Shown in pieces: positions 52,739-63,138 of a DNA stretch of 64,000 bases. The position numbers and the translations under genes were made by a program. The stretch lies in the NCBI GenBank assembly GCA_026770575.1, contig MU657181.1, positions 346,750-410,749 of the forward strand, read 5' to 3'. The DNA comes from Pelagophyceae sp. CCMP2097 (Eukaryota; Sar; Pelagophyceae). Positions within the stretch are counted from its first letter, which is position 1, and each line of letters begins with the position of its first letter. Below the pieces are notes generated by a model. The model saw only the letters and a program-made list of their open reading frames with translations. It made no database searches and was not told the origin of the DNA.

Positions 52739-54126
52739 TCACCTCGGCGGTCGCAATCGCGCGCGCTGCTGCCGGAAGAGGGCGTGGAACTCGTTTTGGT
52801 CGAAGGCGAGCTCTGCCGCGAGGCGTACGGGCTTCTTGCTCGGGTTTTCCCGGAAGACTTGCACCCGCGCCGAAAGCGGAAGCGCGTTGGGCACGCAGTC
52901 GTAGGAGAGCCACGACGGCACGGCCAGGACCACGGGCTTGTCGCAGAGCAGCGCCGCGAGGTGCGAGAAGCCTGGACGGGGGCCGTCCATCGGACCGGCG
53001 AGGGAACCTCGGTCTGCGTCGCGGCGGGAGGAAACGGCGAGGACCCCGCTTTGGGACCTGCGTCTTGGACTCACCGGACTTTGACGTGACGAGGACGTCT
53101 GCGTTGCACATGGCCTCGAAGGCGTCGATGGCGTCCTTCGGCCCGTCTAAAAGCTCGAGGCGCGCGTGCGGTTTCAGCGCGCGAGAAAAGTTCGTAAACG
53201 TGCCGTCGACGTCGGGCACGACGCCGCCCGCCGCGCCCTCGCAGAGCACGACGACGCGGTAGCGCGACCCGTCCCCTACCCGTCGAGTGTTGATCCATAC
53301 GTACGACGGCGCGCAAGGCGACCGCACCGAGCTGCTCGAGCGAGGAGATGAGCGCGTCGATCAGCCGGACAAAGGCGACGTTGGGCACCTGTGAGCACAC
53401 ATTCTCGACGGTGCAAGCTCGACACACGTCTCAAAGGTGATCTCATTGAGCCCGGCGTCCGACGCCGCTCTGTACGTAGCGCTGTTCGACGTACGCGGCG
53501 TTGCGCCGGCCGTACTTGAGTTGGTCGCCTCGGCGGATGTGCACGACGATGTCCAGAGCCGCATCGGGCTCCGAGCGCCTCGGGACGCGCGCCGGACCCG
53601 CCGGGCCCGCGGCGGTCCTCCGGTGCCGCTGGCCTTGGTAGAGGTTTCGGTAGGCGGCGACGTTGATGACCTTGTCGTAGGGCTTGACCTCGCGGAGTTG
53701 GAAGACGACGCACGTCCGGCACGGCGCCCCGACGACCGGCGCCGAAGCGTCGGCCCGCCACGCCGCGACGCTTTGATCGAGGTCGGCCTCTGTGTTTGCG
53801 GTGATGCGTGTGCAGTGCATCGTGGCGTGCTGACGGAAGGCGTCGCCAAAGAAGTGGCGGCGGACGCGCGTCGCGTTCATCCCATGGCCGCGCGACTGGA
53901 ACGCCGCGTCCACCGTCAGGCTTAAGCGCGAGGCCACTTGGACGAGGCGGTTGAACGACATGAACGCATGGCCCAGGCCTTGCTGCTGCGGCGCGCCCGA
54001 TAGGAAGGCGCAGCCGGCGCCGTCCAGGACCTGCGGCGCCCAATGCGCCGCGCGGCACTTCGCCCGCGCCGCAGACGCCAGGAGCAGCGGGAGGAACCAC
54101 GCGAGGCCGCCCCGCCGCCGCGCCAT
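52739..54126 (-). CDS. HIRRGD-motif glycosyltransferase (O-fucosyltransferase-like)
   Basis: Exons 54126-53476, 53388-53328, 53275-53075, 52971-52739; 381 residues, all phases consistent. A signal anchor (GGLAWFLPLLLASAARA) leads, then GLGHAFMSFNRLVQVASRL, HGMNATRVRRHFFGDAF, and DIVVHIRRGDQLKYGRRNA. The HxRRGD motif is the nucleotide-sugar site of fucosyltransferase-type (GT-B) enzymes. C-terminal SRYRVVVLCEGAA, AFEAMCNADVLVTSKSGFSHLAALL and DKPVVLAVPSW match the sugar-nucleotide lobe. Likely a Golgi type II enzyme. Exon 2 has 61 bases. Confidence 0.75.
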
Positions 54127-54649
54127 TGCGCCGGCGTCAAAGGGCCCGCTCCCAACGTCTCCCAACGTCGTCGACGGCCGACCCAAATCCAAAAGACCTT
54201 CGCCGAAATTTGGGCTCTTACTTTAATATAAATTTCCAATCAACAAGAACTTGAGAACTTGAAGGCCATGCGCCAGTCCACTGGAACAGGACCGCTACCT
54301 TCCTCTTTGCCACCTAGCGCGACGCGAAGAGGCGGGTGGCACCGAGATCCACCACCCACACGAACACCACGTGAGGCGGCCCAATGGGGCTGAACGGGCA
54401 GAGACGGCCAGGGATGGCTCGACTGCCCAAGTGAGGACCGGCAGCGCAGGTTTAATCGCTAAACAATTCTGCAACGGAGTGGGGCAAGAGGGGTGCACCG
54501 GACCACCCCTCGACATAACGTACCTATGACTGAGTGCTTTTTTGGGCTCGGCTACGAAAAAATGGGTGTTTTTTTAGACCCCTTTTTTATGGAAAACCCG
54601 GAGGTGTGGGTCGAACAAGCCACCTCGACGCGACCCATGGAACGGCTAC
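54127..54649. other. intergenic, no gene seen
   Basis: Contains T- and A-runs around 54535-54595 beyond the 3' end of the following minus-strand gene remnant. No supportable exon. Confidence 0.5.
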
Positions 54650-55166
54650 TCAGAGTGATTTGAGGAGCTTCTTCTCGTCTGGGGCGAGCTTGAGGGCGCT
54701 CTCGAGGCCCACCGGCATGGTCGTCGAGTCGTGGAGGCGGCGCCAGTGCGCCTTCATGTTGTACGACCAGACGGCGGGGCGCTTCTTGTCCTTGCGCTTC
54801 TTGGAGGCCACCGCGCCGGGCAGCTTGTGGTCGTCCATGGCGAGGTCGGGGTGGCAGGCCGGGCAGACGATGGGGCGGTTCGTCGACGGAGACTTCTTCG
54901 ACGACTTTGCCAGCGCACCGGCAGTGAACTTGATGCAGCGGTCGAGCGTCCTCGATCTGCATTGCACATCCGACGGGCACGAACGCGAGGCCCTTGGCCG
55001 CGTGCCACGCCGCGTCGACGTCGCACGCGCTCGGTCGCTCGAGGTCGTCGTCCTCCTCCTCACAGTCCATCTCTGACTCTGAGTCGATGGCGGCCTCCAG
55101 ACGCGGCCGCATCAGGTCGCTGCGGCTCGGCGTGCCTTCCACGTCTCGCGCGCGCCTCTGGGCCAT
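54650..55166 (-). pseudogene. zinc-finger-like protein broken by a 7-bp insertion
   Basis: From the ATG at 55166 the frame reads MAQRRARDVEGTPSRSDLM..., an acidic segment MDCEEEDDDLERPSACD, and VGCAMQIED. It then changes frame near 54955, continuing as DRCIKFTAGALAKSSKK, IVCPACHPDLAMDDHK and WSYNMKAHWRRLHD (C-x2-C plus H-x4-H, zinc-finger-like). The change corresponds to seven extra bases beside a duplicated GAC. No intron can be that small, so this is a frameshifted gene or a sequencing error. The zinc-finger tail is the kind often found in multicopy or transposon-linked genes. Function unknown. Confidence 0.5.
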
Positions 55167-55354
55167 CAGCGCACGGCGTTTGAGGACCACCCCCACTACA
55201 CCACCCCCTCTTGAGTGCCCCGGACGAGCGGCCCGCTGAAATGGACGTATCATAGGTCTAATAAAATCCTGCACCCCTCTTGGAGTGGGGCCAAATTCAA
55301 GTTGGCGGGCCACTGGCCGTGGAGCTCGCCAGTGGCGGCCGTCGGAGCGCGCGC

Positions 55355-56305
55355 ATGCCCGTCGCCAAGCGGCGCGCCCGGTCGCGCGCCGGCGGTGCCG
55401 CACTCGCACTGTGCGTGTTTGAGCAGCCCGACCTGCTCACGCCCATTCTGCGGCTGGCGGCCTCGGCGAACGGCCTCTTTGTGACGAAGCGCGTCGCCCG
55501 CGGCGCGCGCGCCGTGGCGCCCGTCGTGCGCAGACTCATCTGACGGGATCGCATCTTCAAGCGTCGAGCTGTCCTCGAGGGGCACACCGGCTTCGTCGAA
55601 TGCTGCGCGTTCTCACCCGACGGCAAGCGCATCATGACGGCGAGCTACGACAACACGGCGCGGCTCTGGGACGCCGAGACGGGCGCGCTGCTGGTGACGC
55701 TCGAGGGGCACGACGGCCCCGTCTTCAGCTGCGCGTTCTCGCCCGACGGCGAACGCGTCGTGACGGCGGGCTACGACGAGACGGCGAAGATCTGGGACGC
55801 CGAGACGGGCGCCCTCCTGACGACGCTCGAGGGGCACACCGGCCCCGTCACGGGCTACGCGGTCTCGCCCGACGGCAAGCGCGTCGCGACGACGAGCTAC
55901 GACAAGACGGCGCGGCTCTGGGACGCCGAGACGGGCGCGCTGCTGCTGGCGCTCGAGGGGCACACCAGCGAATGCTGCGCGTTCTCGCCCGACGGCAAGC
56001 GCATTATGACGATGAGTGACAACAAGGCGTTGCTCTGGGACGCCGAGACAGGCGAGCTGCTCCTGACGCTCGAAGGGCACACCAGCATGGTCCGGAGCTG
56101 CGCGTTCTCGCCCGACGGCAAGCGCATCGTGACGGCGAGCTACGATAAGACGGCGCGAATCTGGGACGCCGAGACGGGCGTGCTGCTGCTGACGCTCGAG
56201 GGGCACACCGGCTCCGTCTACAACTGCGCGTTCTCGCCCGACGGCAAGCGAGTCGTGACGGCGAGCTGGGACAAGACGGCGCGGCTCTGGAATGTTGTAA
56301 CTTAA
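55355..56305 (+). pseudogene. seven-repeat WD40 protein with an in-frame TGA
   Basis: From the ATG at 55355 the frame encodes a short helical N-terminus (CVFEQPDLLTPILRLAASAN, VVRRLI), meets TGA at 55541-55543, and continues in the same frame as FKRRAVLEGHTGFVECCAFSPDGKR and six further WD repeats (GHTGPV...DKTARLWDAETGALL) to 56305. Each repeat is about 40 residues and strongly alike in DNA sequence. Either the TGA is a nonsense change and the gene is dead or restarts at the ATG at 55634, or it is read through. There is no SECIS-like element after 56305 and the context is not redox-like. A fragment of a related gene lies at 52285-52386. Confidence 0.7.
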
Positions 56306-56619
56306 TGGCGTGGACTCTGGACTCGGGCGACCAACGTCAACGAGCCTCGCTGCGTCCCCCAGGGCTGTTGCATGCATTGCATGCAACCAATTTATTCTAG
56401 CTCCTGGCAGGCTGCCAGCCGCTGAGTGGTAAAGTCCCAGCCCCTTTACAAAACGGGCTGGGACTCTCAGCAAGGAGCTTCTTTTGGGGATTTCGCGAGT
56501 GGTCACCCCCGTCGCGGACCCGTGGACCGGGGTCTTTGCCGCCGCGGCGTTGCGGAAAGAAGCAAGTGTTCTGTAAAATTCCAGAAATGTGCGGTCTCGG
56601 CCACGGGCGCGTTGGCGCG
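56306..56619. other. convergent intergenic region with long hairpin
   Basis: 3' flanks of the WD40 gene (+) and the lipase gene (-). Contains the hairpin at 56399-56479 and a small TTGCATGCA...TGCATGCAA-like palindrome near 56370-56388. Confidence 0.6.
56399..56479. repeat. 81-base nested inverted repeat
   Basis: Three successive stem segments pair across a central loop: AGCTCCT/AGGAGCT, GCTGAG/CTCAGC and an 11-bp perfect AGTCCCAGCCC/GGGCTGGGACT. Lying between convergent 3' ends, it could act in transcript end formation or be a foldback element. Confidence 0.85.
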
Positions 56620-58925
56620 TTAAAAGGCGGCTTCGTCGACGGGCCACGGCAGCGCGCGCTTCGCGGCGCGCGCGAGGAAGCGCACGGCGTGCTTGGCGAA
56701 CTCTGCGGCGTGCGGCGGGCAGAGGGGGCCGAGTGGGAGCATGCCGAGGAAGCCATGGGACAGTTTTCTGTGCACCAGCAAGTGCGAGTCCACGCCGAGT
56801 CGCTTCAAGCGCGTGTGGAAGTCGCACGAGTCGTCCAGCAAAGGGTCCGTGCCGCCGCAGAGCAGCAGCGTCGGTGGGAAGCGCCGAAGGACCTCGTCCG
56901 CCGCGTAATACCTAGCATGGACTGTGGAAGTCGCAAGGACGGGCGTCCCACTCACGCCATCATGTCGCTGGTGACGTCGTCGTGCATCTCGTCGCGCGTG
57001 CCATAAGCTTCTGCGCAGCAGATGAGGACGTTCATGGGGAGGAGCATGTCGCAGGCGTGGACGATGCGCGACGGCGACTCGCAGGCCAGCAAGTTCAAAG
57101 GCGGGTAGACCAACAAAAGAGCGTCGGGCATCCGCGACTTGCGGCAGCTCGCCGGAGTCGCCGCGGCGCCGGCGAGTCGGGCGTACGCCGCCGCGGGCGA
57201 GTGCGGCGACTCTTGGCCCGAGGCGCCGGGCCGCCGCTTGGCGACGCGCGCGATCACAGAGGCGAGGATGCAGGCGCCGGCGGACTCGCCCGAGCAGGTG
57301 AGTGATTTGACGTTTGCGCGCTTGCTCCGCGGGGCGCCGCGCACGAGATCGTAGCGCATCTCCGCCTTGCGCCGCCGCTTCGAGTCGTACGGCCTCGTCG
57401 GCTGCAGGCCGATGTCGCAGCGCTGCGAGACGGCGTCGTAGACGCGCAGCGTCTGCTCGATGGCCGTCGGGTATTTGGCAGACGGCTCCAAAGTGTATTG
57501 CGGCATGATGACCAGCGCGCCCCCTCGGCCGTTGGGCGCATTGCCGTCCTCGTAGCGCGCCAGCTCGTTGAACCACCGCCAGTGACATGCCTCAAAGGCC
57601 TGGACGAAGGCGCCGCCGTGGACGTGGACGACGACGTCGAAGCCTGCGAAGCATCCGGGCGAGGCGTCGGCAAAGTCGTCGTCGGAAGCGTCGACGTGGT
57701 GCGGGTCGCGCTCCCACATCCCGCGCAGGCGTTTCCACTCGCGCGCCGTCTCGCCGCGCGCGCAGACGGTGCAGAGCACGCCGTCGATGCTGACGTCGGC
57801 TTGGAGTTCCAAGCCACAAAAGTACTTCTCGGTTAAGCGCGCGCTTGCCACCAAAACGCGCCAGTCGAGCATGGCCCATTGCCTGCGCAGCGACGCCACG
57901 GACGGCCGCGCCGCGCCGGCGGCGACCTGGTGCGCCGCGTGCTGCGGACATGCCAGGTATGCCGGCGTGGCCGCGATTGCGCAGGCCAGCGTCAGCGGCT
58001 CGGCGATTGCGCCCAGAGGCCAGGGCCAGTCGTCGGTTCGTACGAACTCGGACGCGGCGCGGTTTGCGCCCATCCAGCCGAGCATCAATCTTTCCATGAG
58101 CTGGACCTGCCACGCCGCCCCTAAAGAGTACCAAAACGAGAGCGTCGGCGCGCAGGGCGCCTGCTCGACGAGGAGCTCGCCCGGTCTTTTCTGTGGATTG
58201 ACGGGCACGAGCAGCGTGCAGTATGACTGGTCCTGTCGCTTCAGTCGCAGGCCGTTGTCTAAAGTATGCGTCACGATGACCCAGAGCCGGATCGACGTCT
58301 GCAACGCCGAGTCCACCGCGGCGAGCTTGGCCACGACGCAGCTCCGCCGCCACCGCGCGCGCGCTAGCCGCAAACCCGCGCAGCCGAGGAGGAAAAAGGA
58401 AACCGCGCGCGCGCCGCCGGCGTCGCCGCGCGTCGCCACGCAGCAGGCCGCCGCGCAGGCGACGGGCGTCGTGTCAAAACCGCCGCGCAGGCGTCTTACG
58501 TCGGCCATGGCGGCGTTGCCCTCGTCTAGAGCTCTCGATAAATACTCGAGGAGCATCATCACGCCGCCCAGCGGCCCCGGCAGCGCGCGCGCCGCCGCCG
58601 AGTCCGGGTCCAGGAGCGCGACGGCGTCGGTGAGGACGCGCGTCAAGTCCTTTAAAGCGCCTCTTTCGCGGCAGGGCCCGACGTCTTTGAGGGCTTTAGC
58701 AGACGGCGACGCTGAAAAAACTGTCCCGCGCCTCTTCGCGTCGTCGGCGGCGCCGGTGATGAGGCGGCGGACCATATCGTCGACGTACTCGAAGAGCAAG
58801 CGCTCCACCGCGACGAGCGAGTAGGGCAGGCCGCTCAGCGGCAGCTCTGGGATGTGGCCGCCCAGCGCCAGCGCCGACTGCACCATGTCATCCAAAGCGC
58901 ACACCGTCGACTCGACGATGGCCAT
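56620..58925 (-). CDS. LIPE: hormone-sensitive-lipase-like esterase
   Basis: Exons 58925-56956 and 56911-56620; 753 residues, close to mammalian HSL. An N-terminal HSL_N-like helical region covers about residues 1-330 (LDDMVQSALALGGHIPELPLSG, SLVAVERLLFEYVDDMV). The alpha/beta-hydrolase part has the oxyanion motif VHVHGGAFVQ (about 435), the nucleophile in GESAG (about 549), the acid in GGTDPLLDD (about 680) and the His in KLSHGFLG (about 713). It would hydrolyse di- and triacylglycerols or sterol esters in the cytosol. An upstream exon beginning MVEMAPPELKRSQSS (59104) may belong to it, but no donor in the right phase was found, so the ATG at 58925 is used. Confidence 0.92.
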
Positions 58926-59515
58926 CGCTTGCCTACAATAGCCGTCTGATGGCGTATAGCGCAAACGCCGGCACCGCACCGGAGGTGCACGGTCTCGCGG
59001 CGCTCGGGCTCCTTGGACTCTGCGATCCAGTCCACTGAGACCGGTAAGTTGGACTCAAACGAAGACTGCGAGCGTTTCAGCTCCGGCGGCGCCATTTCCA
59101 CCATATCGCCGCGCCCTCTACTGCCGTGTAGAGTCTGGGGGCACTCAGACCGACGTCGGCACTATACAGAGGCTGCCAGAGTCGGCACCGTCGACGCGGA
59201 AAGTCGCCCCGGCCGCGCGCGCCGTATAGCGACGCTCACGACAGCGCCAGATTGAAGAACGAGAGCGCGTCTCAGCGGCGTCAGAGTAAGGGTCCGAAGG
59301 GAAGTTCTCGTCAAAATCGCGCATGTCAAGGCATTTCCGTTTCTTCGCGAGTTCACGACGTTTTCTTGCAAAATTCCGCAAGGAATTTTGGTTGTTTCAC
59401 AAAACCACCGCGTTTCCCAGCTCGGTGGCTCCCTTTCCAGATGGCACTCAGACGAGCGTCCCCGGGCTCTGTTCCGAGTGGTCTCGCTCGATAGGATTCC
59501 TATGAGTCAAAAGCA
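58926..59515. other. upstream region of the lipase gene
   Basis: May contain a 5' exon of the lipase (about 59042-59104, minus strand). The remainder up to 59515 shows nothing recognisable apart from ATAGGATTCCTAT (59491-59503), a variant of the recurrent palindrome. Confidence 0.4.
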
Positions 59516-60554
59516 TCATCTCTGGTCTGCAAACGCGAAGACGACGGAGAGGCGCTCGTGGTGGCGCGAGACGGGTGACTGCAAGTCGCCGAACCAGTCG
59601 TAGAGCGGCGCCGCGTCGTCGGCATCGTCTCTCACGGCGACGCCGTACGAAGCGAGCTGGTCGCGCGTCACGCCGAGGCGGATGCCGTGGTGCAGCTTCG
59701 ATCGCGCGGCGCCCGAGAGGTGGACCAGCGCGCGCTGCTGCGCCAGGACGTCGACGTCCTCGCCGGGCGCCCAGGACTGCAGCGAGACGATTCTCGGGTC
59801 CTGCAGCGTCGAAAATGGCGGCCCGACGGGCGACACGGTCAGGACCGTGTCCGACAGCAGCCCTAGAATGAAGACGTTGCCGCCGTCGTCCGGTGGGTCC
59901 AGGTGGCCGTCGAGGCGGAAGAACGAGTGCCGCCGCGCGTTGATCGTCACGTCTCTCAAAGCGCCGAGGGCGAACGAGTCCGAAGCGGCGATCTTGGCGC
60001 CGAGCTCGGCGAGGCGCGGCGGCAGCCGCTGCGCATCAAAGGCGTCGCCGTAGAGCCACGGCGCAAGGCGCTGCGCCGCCGACTCGGACCGGCCCGTGAC
60101 GCGCCGCCTAAGCGGAAATGCTCGCCGGACGCCGCCGTCACACAGCCTCTCAAGGACGACTCGCATGTTGATCCGCGGTGCGTTTTGGCCGAGGTGGGCC
60201 TGCTGCTTCTCGTAGAAGGTCCGCGTCTCGTCGTCGAGGTTGTGCTCGACGCCGTAGTCGTTTACCACGCCGCGCACCTCTTCCGCCAGCGCCGCCGCGA
60301 AAGACGCGCAGACAAAGTCCTATACGTCGCGCGATCCCGCGACCCCGACGCTGATGCGCACATCAACCCATCAGATCCCGATCCTCCTCGACGCTGGTGC
60401 GCACGGGTTCGACGCGGACGCCCGGGTTGGCGGTGACGCGCTCCGCCGGCGCTCCTGCTTTTGGCGCGACGCGCCGCAGGAATTGCGCCTCGCGGCCATC
60501 AAAGCCGCGGTGGCCCCGCTTCACGCCGAAGAGCCGCCGGAAGAACGCGGCCAT
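59516..60554 (-). CDS. AlkB-like 2-oxoglutarate/Fe(II) dioxygenase
   Basis: Exons 60554-60393 and 60319-59516; 321 residues. The jelly-roll core has the iron-binding HxD (DGHLDPPDDGGNV) followed by ILGLLSDTVLTV, then ALVHLSGAARSKLHHGIRLG, which matches the L-x-L-S-G-x-A-R-x-x-W-x-H-G-I pattern of AlkB homologues and contributes the distal His, and the 2-oxoglutarate-binding Arg in RLSVVFAF. AlkB enzymes demethylate nucleic acids or proteins. The N-terminal RVEPVRTSDFVCASFAAALAEEV is restored by a phase-0 donor at 60392. The start ATG follows a basic MAAFFRRLFGVKRG. The ALKBH subclass cannot be told. Confidence 0.7.
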
Positions 60555-60697
60555 GGCGGCGCCAGCGCCGGGGGCACCACCTCTCGACGAGATCGGTCGA
60601 TCGTCGCTGAAGTCCTTTTTCGGCGACTCGAATCCAGCGCCACTGGCAGTTGGTCGGCTCTGCGCCGAGTCTCGCCGGTCGGCGCCCGCCCCTTGTT

Positions 60698-61501
60698 ATG
60701 GCGGCGGTCGCGGCGGCGCTACGCGAGCGCGACGAGGCGCGGCGATATTTGCAGTGCCTCCTCGATGACTCGGCGCTGTACCTCGCCCGCGACGCCCTCG
60801 CCGCTATCCGCGCCTCGATCGCCGGCGCGCAGTCGACCATCGTCGTCGCCGCCGCGCTGCTAAAAGCAGGCAACCTTGTTTCGTCGACGGCCGAGGGCCG
60901 CAAGTACGAGCTCCGCACCGCCGCAGACGTCCTCCGAAGAGCCGTCGCCTGCTTCGCAGAAGCGTGAGTCCGCGCCGTCGGGGTTGTCTCAACTCTCTGC
61001 GTCGAGAGCAGCCGTCGACGTCGGCGCGCCTTTGGCTCGGCGCCGACGCGCCGAAACAGGGTCGGCGGCGCGCACCACGCGACGCTCAAGGCGCGGCGCC
61101 ACTACGTCGAGGCCCTCGTTTCCGCGGGCGACACCAAGGAGGCGCGCGTGCAGTTGGACTGCATAGTCGACATTTGCGAGAAGGCGCCGGAGAGCGCGTC
61201 GGCCGAGATGCGAACCTGGGCGACGGCGCTCCAGGCCAACGTCGATAACAAGCCGACGGTGGCCGCGGCGGCGCAGCGGTCGAGGCTGCAACAGCTCCGC
61301 GACGAAACGGCCGCGCTGCGTGCCACGCCAACGGGCACGCTTGGCGTGCACGCCGAAGGCGGCGCGGCGCCGGCGCTCCGCGAAGCGTCCGTAGGGCCCT
61401 ACGCCGCCGCAGCCGCCAAGCTCGCCATCTCAAACTATCAAAACGACGACCACGACGAGGACACAGCGTATTGTAGCGACACGCAGCCCCTTCGGGCCTG
61501 A
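60698..61501 (+). CDS. alpha-helical hypothetical protein
   Basis: Exons 60698-60963 and 61060-61501 (phase 2), 235 residues. Not recognised. Both exons encode amphipathic helices (AAVAAALRERDEARRYLQCLL, ALKARRHYVEALVSAGDTKEA-like, VQLDCIVDICEKAPESAS), spaced like TPR or 14-3-3-type bundles, and the end is acidic. It could be a TPR-like adaptor. It starts head to head with the AlkB-like gene (143 bases between), so the two may share a promoter. Confidence 0.6.
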
Positions 61502-61527
61502 GCCGCACTGTTTGTAACTTAATGCCG

Positions 61528-62934
61528 TCATCGCGTCTGCATGAGGATGACGACGGCGTTTCGCTTGAGCTTCGTCTCGCGCAGCAGCGTGCCGTCGTGG
61601 GCCAGGCCACTCGCGACGAGCTTTTGGCGCTTTGGGTCTACGCCCGTCGCTGCAAAGACGGCGCGCCGCAGGTCCGATACCGTCGAGTCGTCGCGCAGGC
61701 CTACGGCAAGAATTTGGCGGCTTCCGGCGGCATTCGGAAGGACGCCGCGCGGCGCCTGCGAGGTCGTGGTTCTTGTTCTGCCATTTGACTGTGAGGGGAA
61801 AATCCCCCAGCGCCGCCGACGTGGGTTCGTCCGCCGGCGGCGTGGCTTCGTCGGCGGCCGCGTCGGCTGCTCGGTCGGCGTCGCTCGACGGCGGCGCTTC
61901 GACGAGGCTCGGCTGGGCGGTGTGGCCTTTTGGTCGGGTCCGGACGACGTCAAACTGCCGGAGCACGCCGTCGTCCTCGAGCTGCGCCAACGTCGAAGAC
62001 GAAGGCAAAACGCGCGCGGCGCCGTCGGCTGAAACCGCAACGAGCTCGAGTCCTTCCGGGGAAGCGCCTCGCTCGAGGCCGTCCGGGGAAGCGCCTCGTT
62101 CGAGGAGCCTGGCGACGTGGTCGAGGCACCTGCCCGCGGTGGCGTACCGCGAAAAGGCCACGTAGAGCGCCGGCGCACTTTGGTCGGCGACGACGTGGAA
62201 CGCGTCCTCCGCGCGCAGGCTCGCCGATCCGAGCGGGAGCGTGTGCCGCTTGGCGACCATGTGCCAGACTTTGGCCGCCGCCGCCGATTTGGCCTTCAAA
62301 CGCAAAACGTCAATCCGCCCAAACGGCGCGTCCTGCCGTGCCGCCTCGGCGTCGAGGCCCGCCGACGTCTGGATGCGCAGCGCTGCAGAACCCGCGTCGA
62401 GCGCGGGCGCGTCGTCGAAGCGCCGCGCGACGGCCGAAAAGAGCGACGACGCTGCGACGGACGCCGCCGCCGCCGCCGGCCGCGCCTCGTCCTGGGTGAA
62501 GAACTCGACGACGCCCGAGGGCCACCAACCGAGCGACTGGATCGTCCGAAGGAGCATCGACGCGTCGAGCGGCGTCGGGCGACCCGTGCTGCCGTCGTGC
62601 GGCACCGCCGCCGGGACCTGCGCGCCGACGCTCGCACGGGGCGCTCGACACGTCGCGGGACTCGCCCAGGGCAGCGTCGATGCGAGCGGCACGGCGGCGC
62701 GCACGACGTCGCTCGCGAGCACCTCGCGCAGCGTCGTCGCTGGGTCGGTCGTGATCCTACGCGACCGCAGTCCACCGGAGGCACGTGTCGCCCGAGAGAC
62801 CCCGACCAGCCCTCCCCGCAGGCTCTCGTCTAGGCTTCGAGGACGCCGTGCGCAGACGTCCCGACTTTGGTGCCGTCGACGCGCACCGTCACGGTCGAAC
62901 ACGTCACCGGCGCGAACTCGACGTTGGCAGCCAT
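61528..62934 (-). CDS. ubiquitin-like / ZFAND1-C-terminal-like protein
   Basis: Exons 62934-62858, 62756-61756, 61700-61528; 416 residues. The middle (KVWHMVAKRHTLPLGSASLRAEDAFHVV, ALYVAFSRYATAGRCLDHVARLL, GAARVLPSSSTLAQL) resembles the C-terminal ubiquitin-like region of ZFAND1. The last 80 residues are a second ubiquitin-like fold: FPLTVKWQNKNHDL, DSTVSDLRRAVFAATGVDP, RQKLVASG. The N-terminus TVTVRVDGTKVGTITTDPAT, restored by splicing, may be a third beta-grasp. No AN1 zinc finger is present, unlike ZFAND1. The second intron starts with GC (CTCGCAG|GCGCCG) or with an alternative GT 13 bases further; both keep phase. Likely a p97/proteasome adaptor. A 30-bp repeat (RGASPDGLE/RGASPEGLE) lies near 62060-62105. 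Confidence 0.6.
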
Positions 62935-63138
62935 CGTCCCAAAGGCGAGGCCCGAGGCTTGCGCGGGGCGGCCGAGGCTTGAACCCGTCGCCGCGGTCGC
63001 GCCGCAGTTCTCGAGCTCAGTTTCTGGTCGATATGAGTCATTTTCGGCGACTACAGAGAATCGGCCCCGGGAGCGTCGCGCGCCCGTCGGGCGCTCAAGG
63101 ACTTTGCTCGAGGCGCCGCCTGTCTTGCACTGGCCTTC

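Noticed and set aside
55541..55543. Selenocysteine at the in-frame TGA of the WD40 gene
   Set aside because: No redox motif around it and no SECIS-like hairpin recognised downstream; a nonsense change is simpler.
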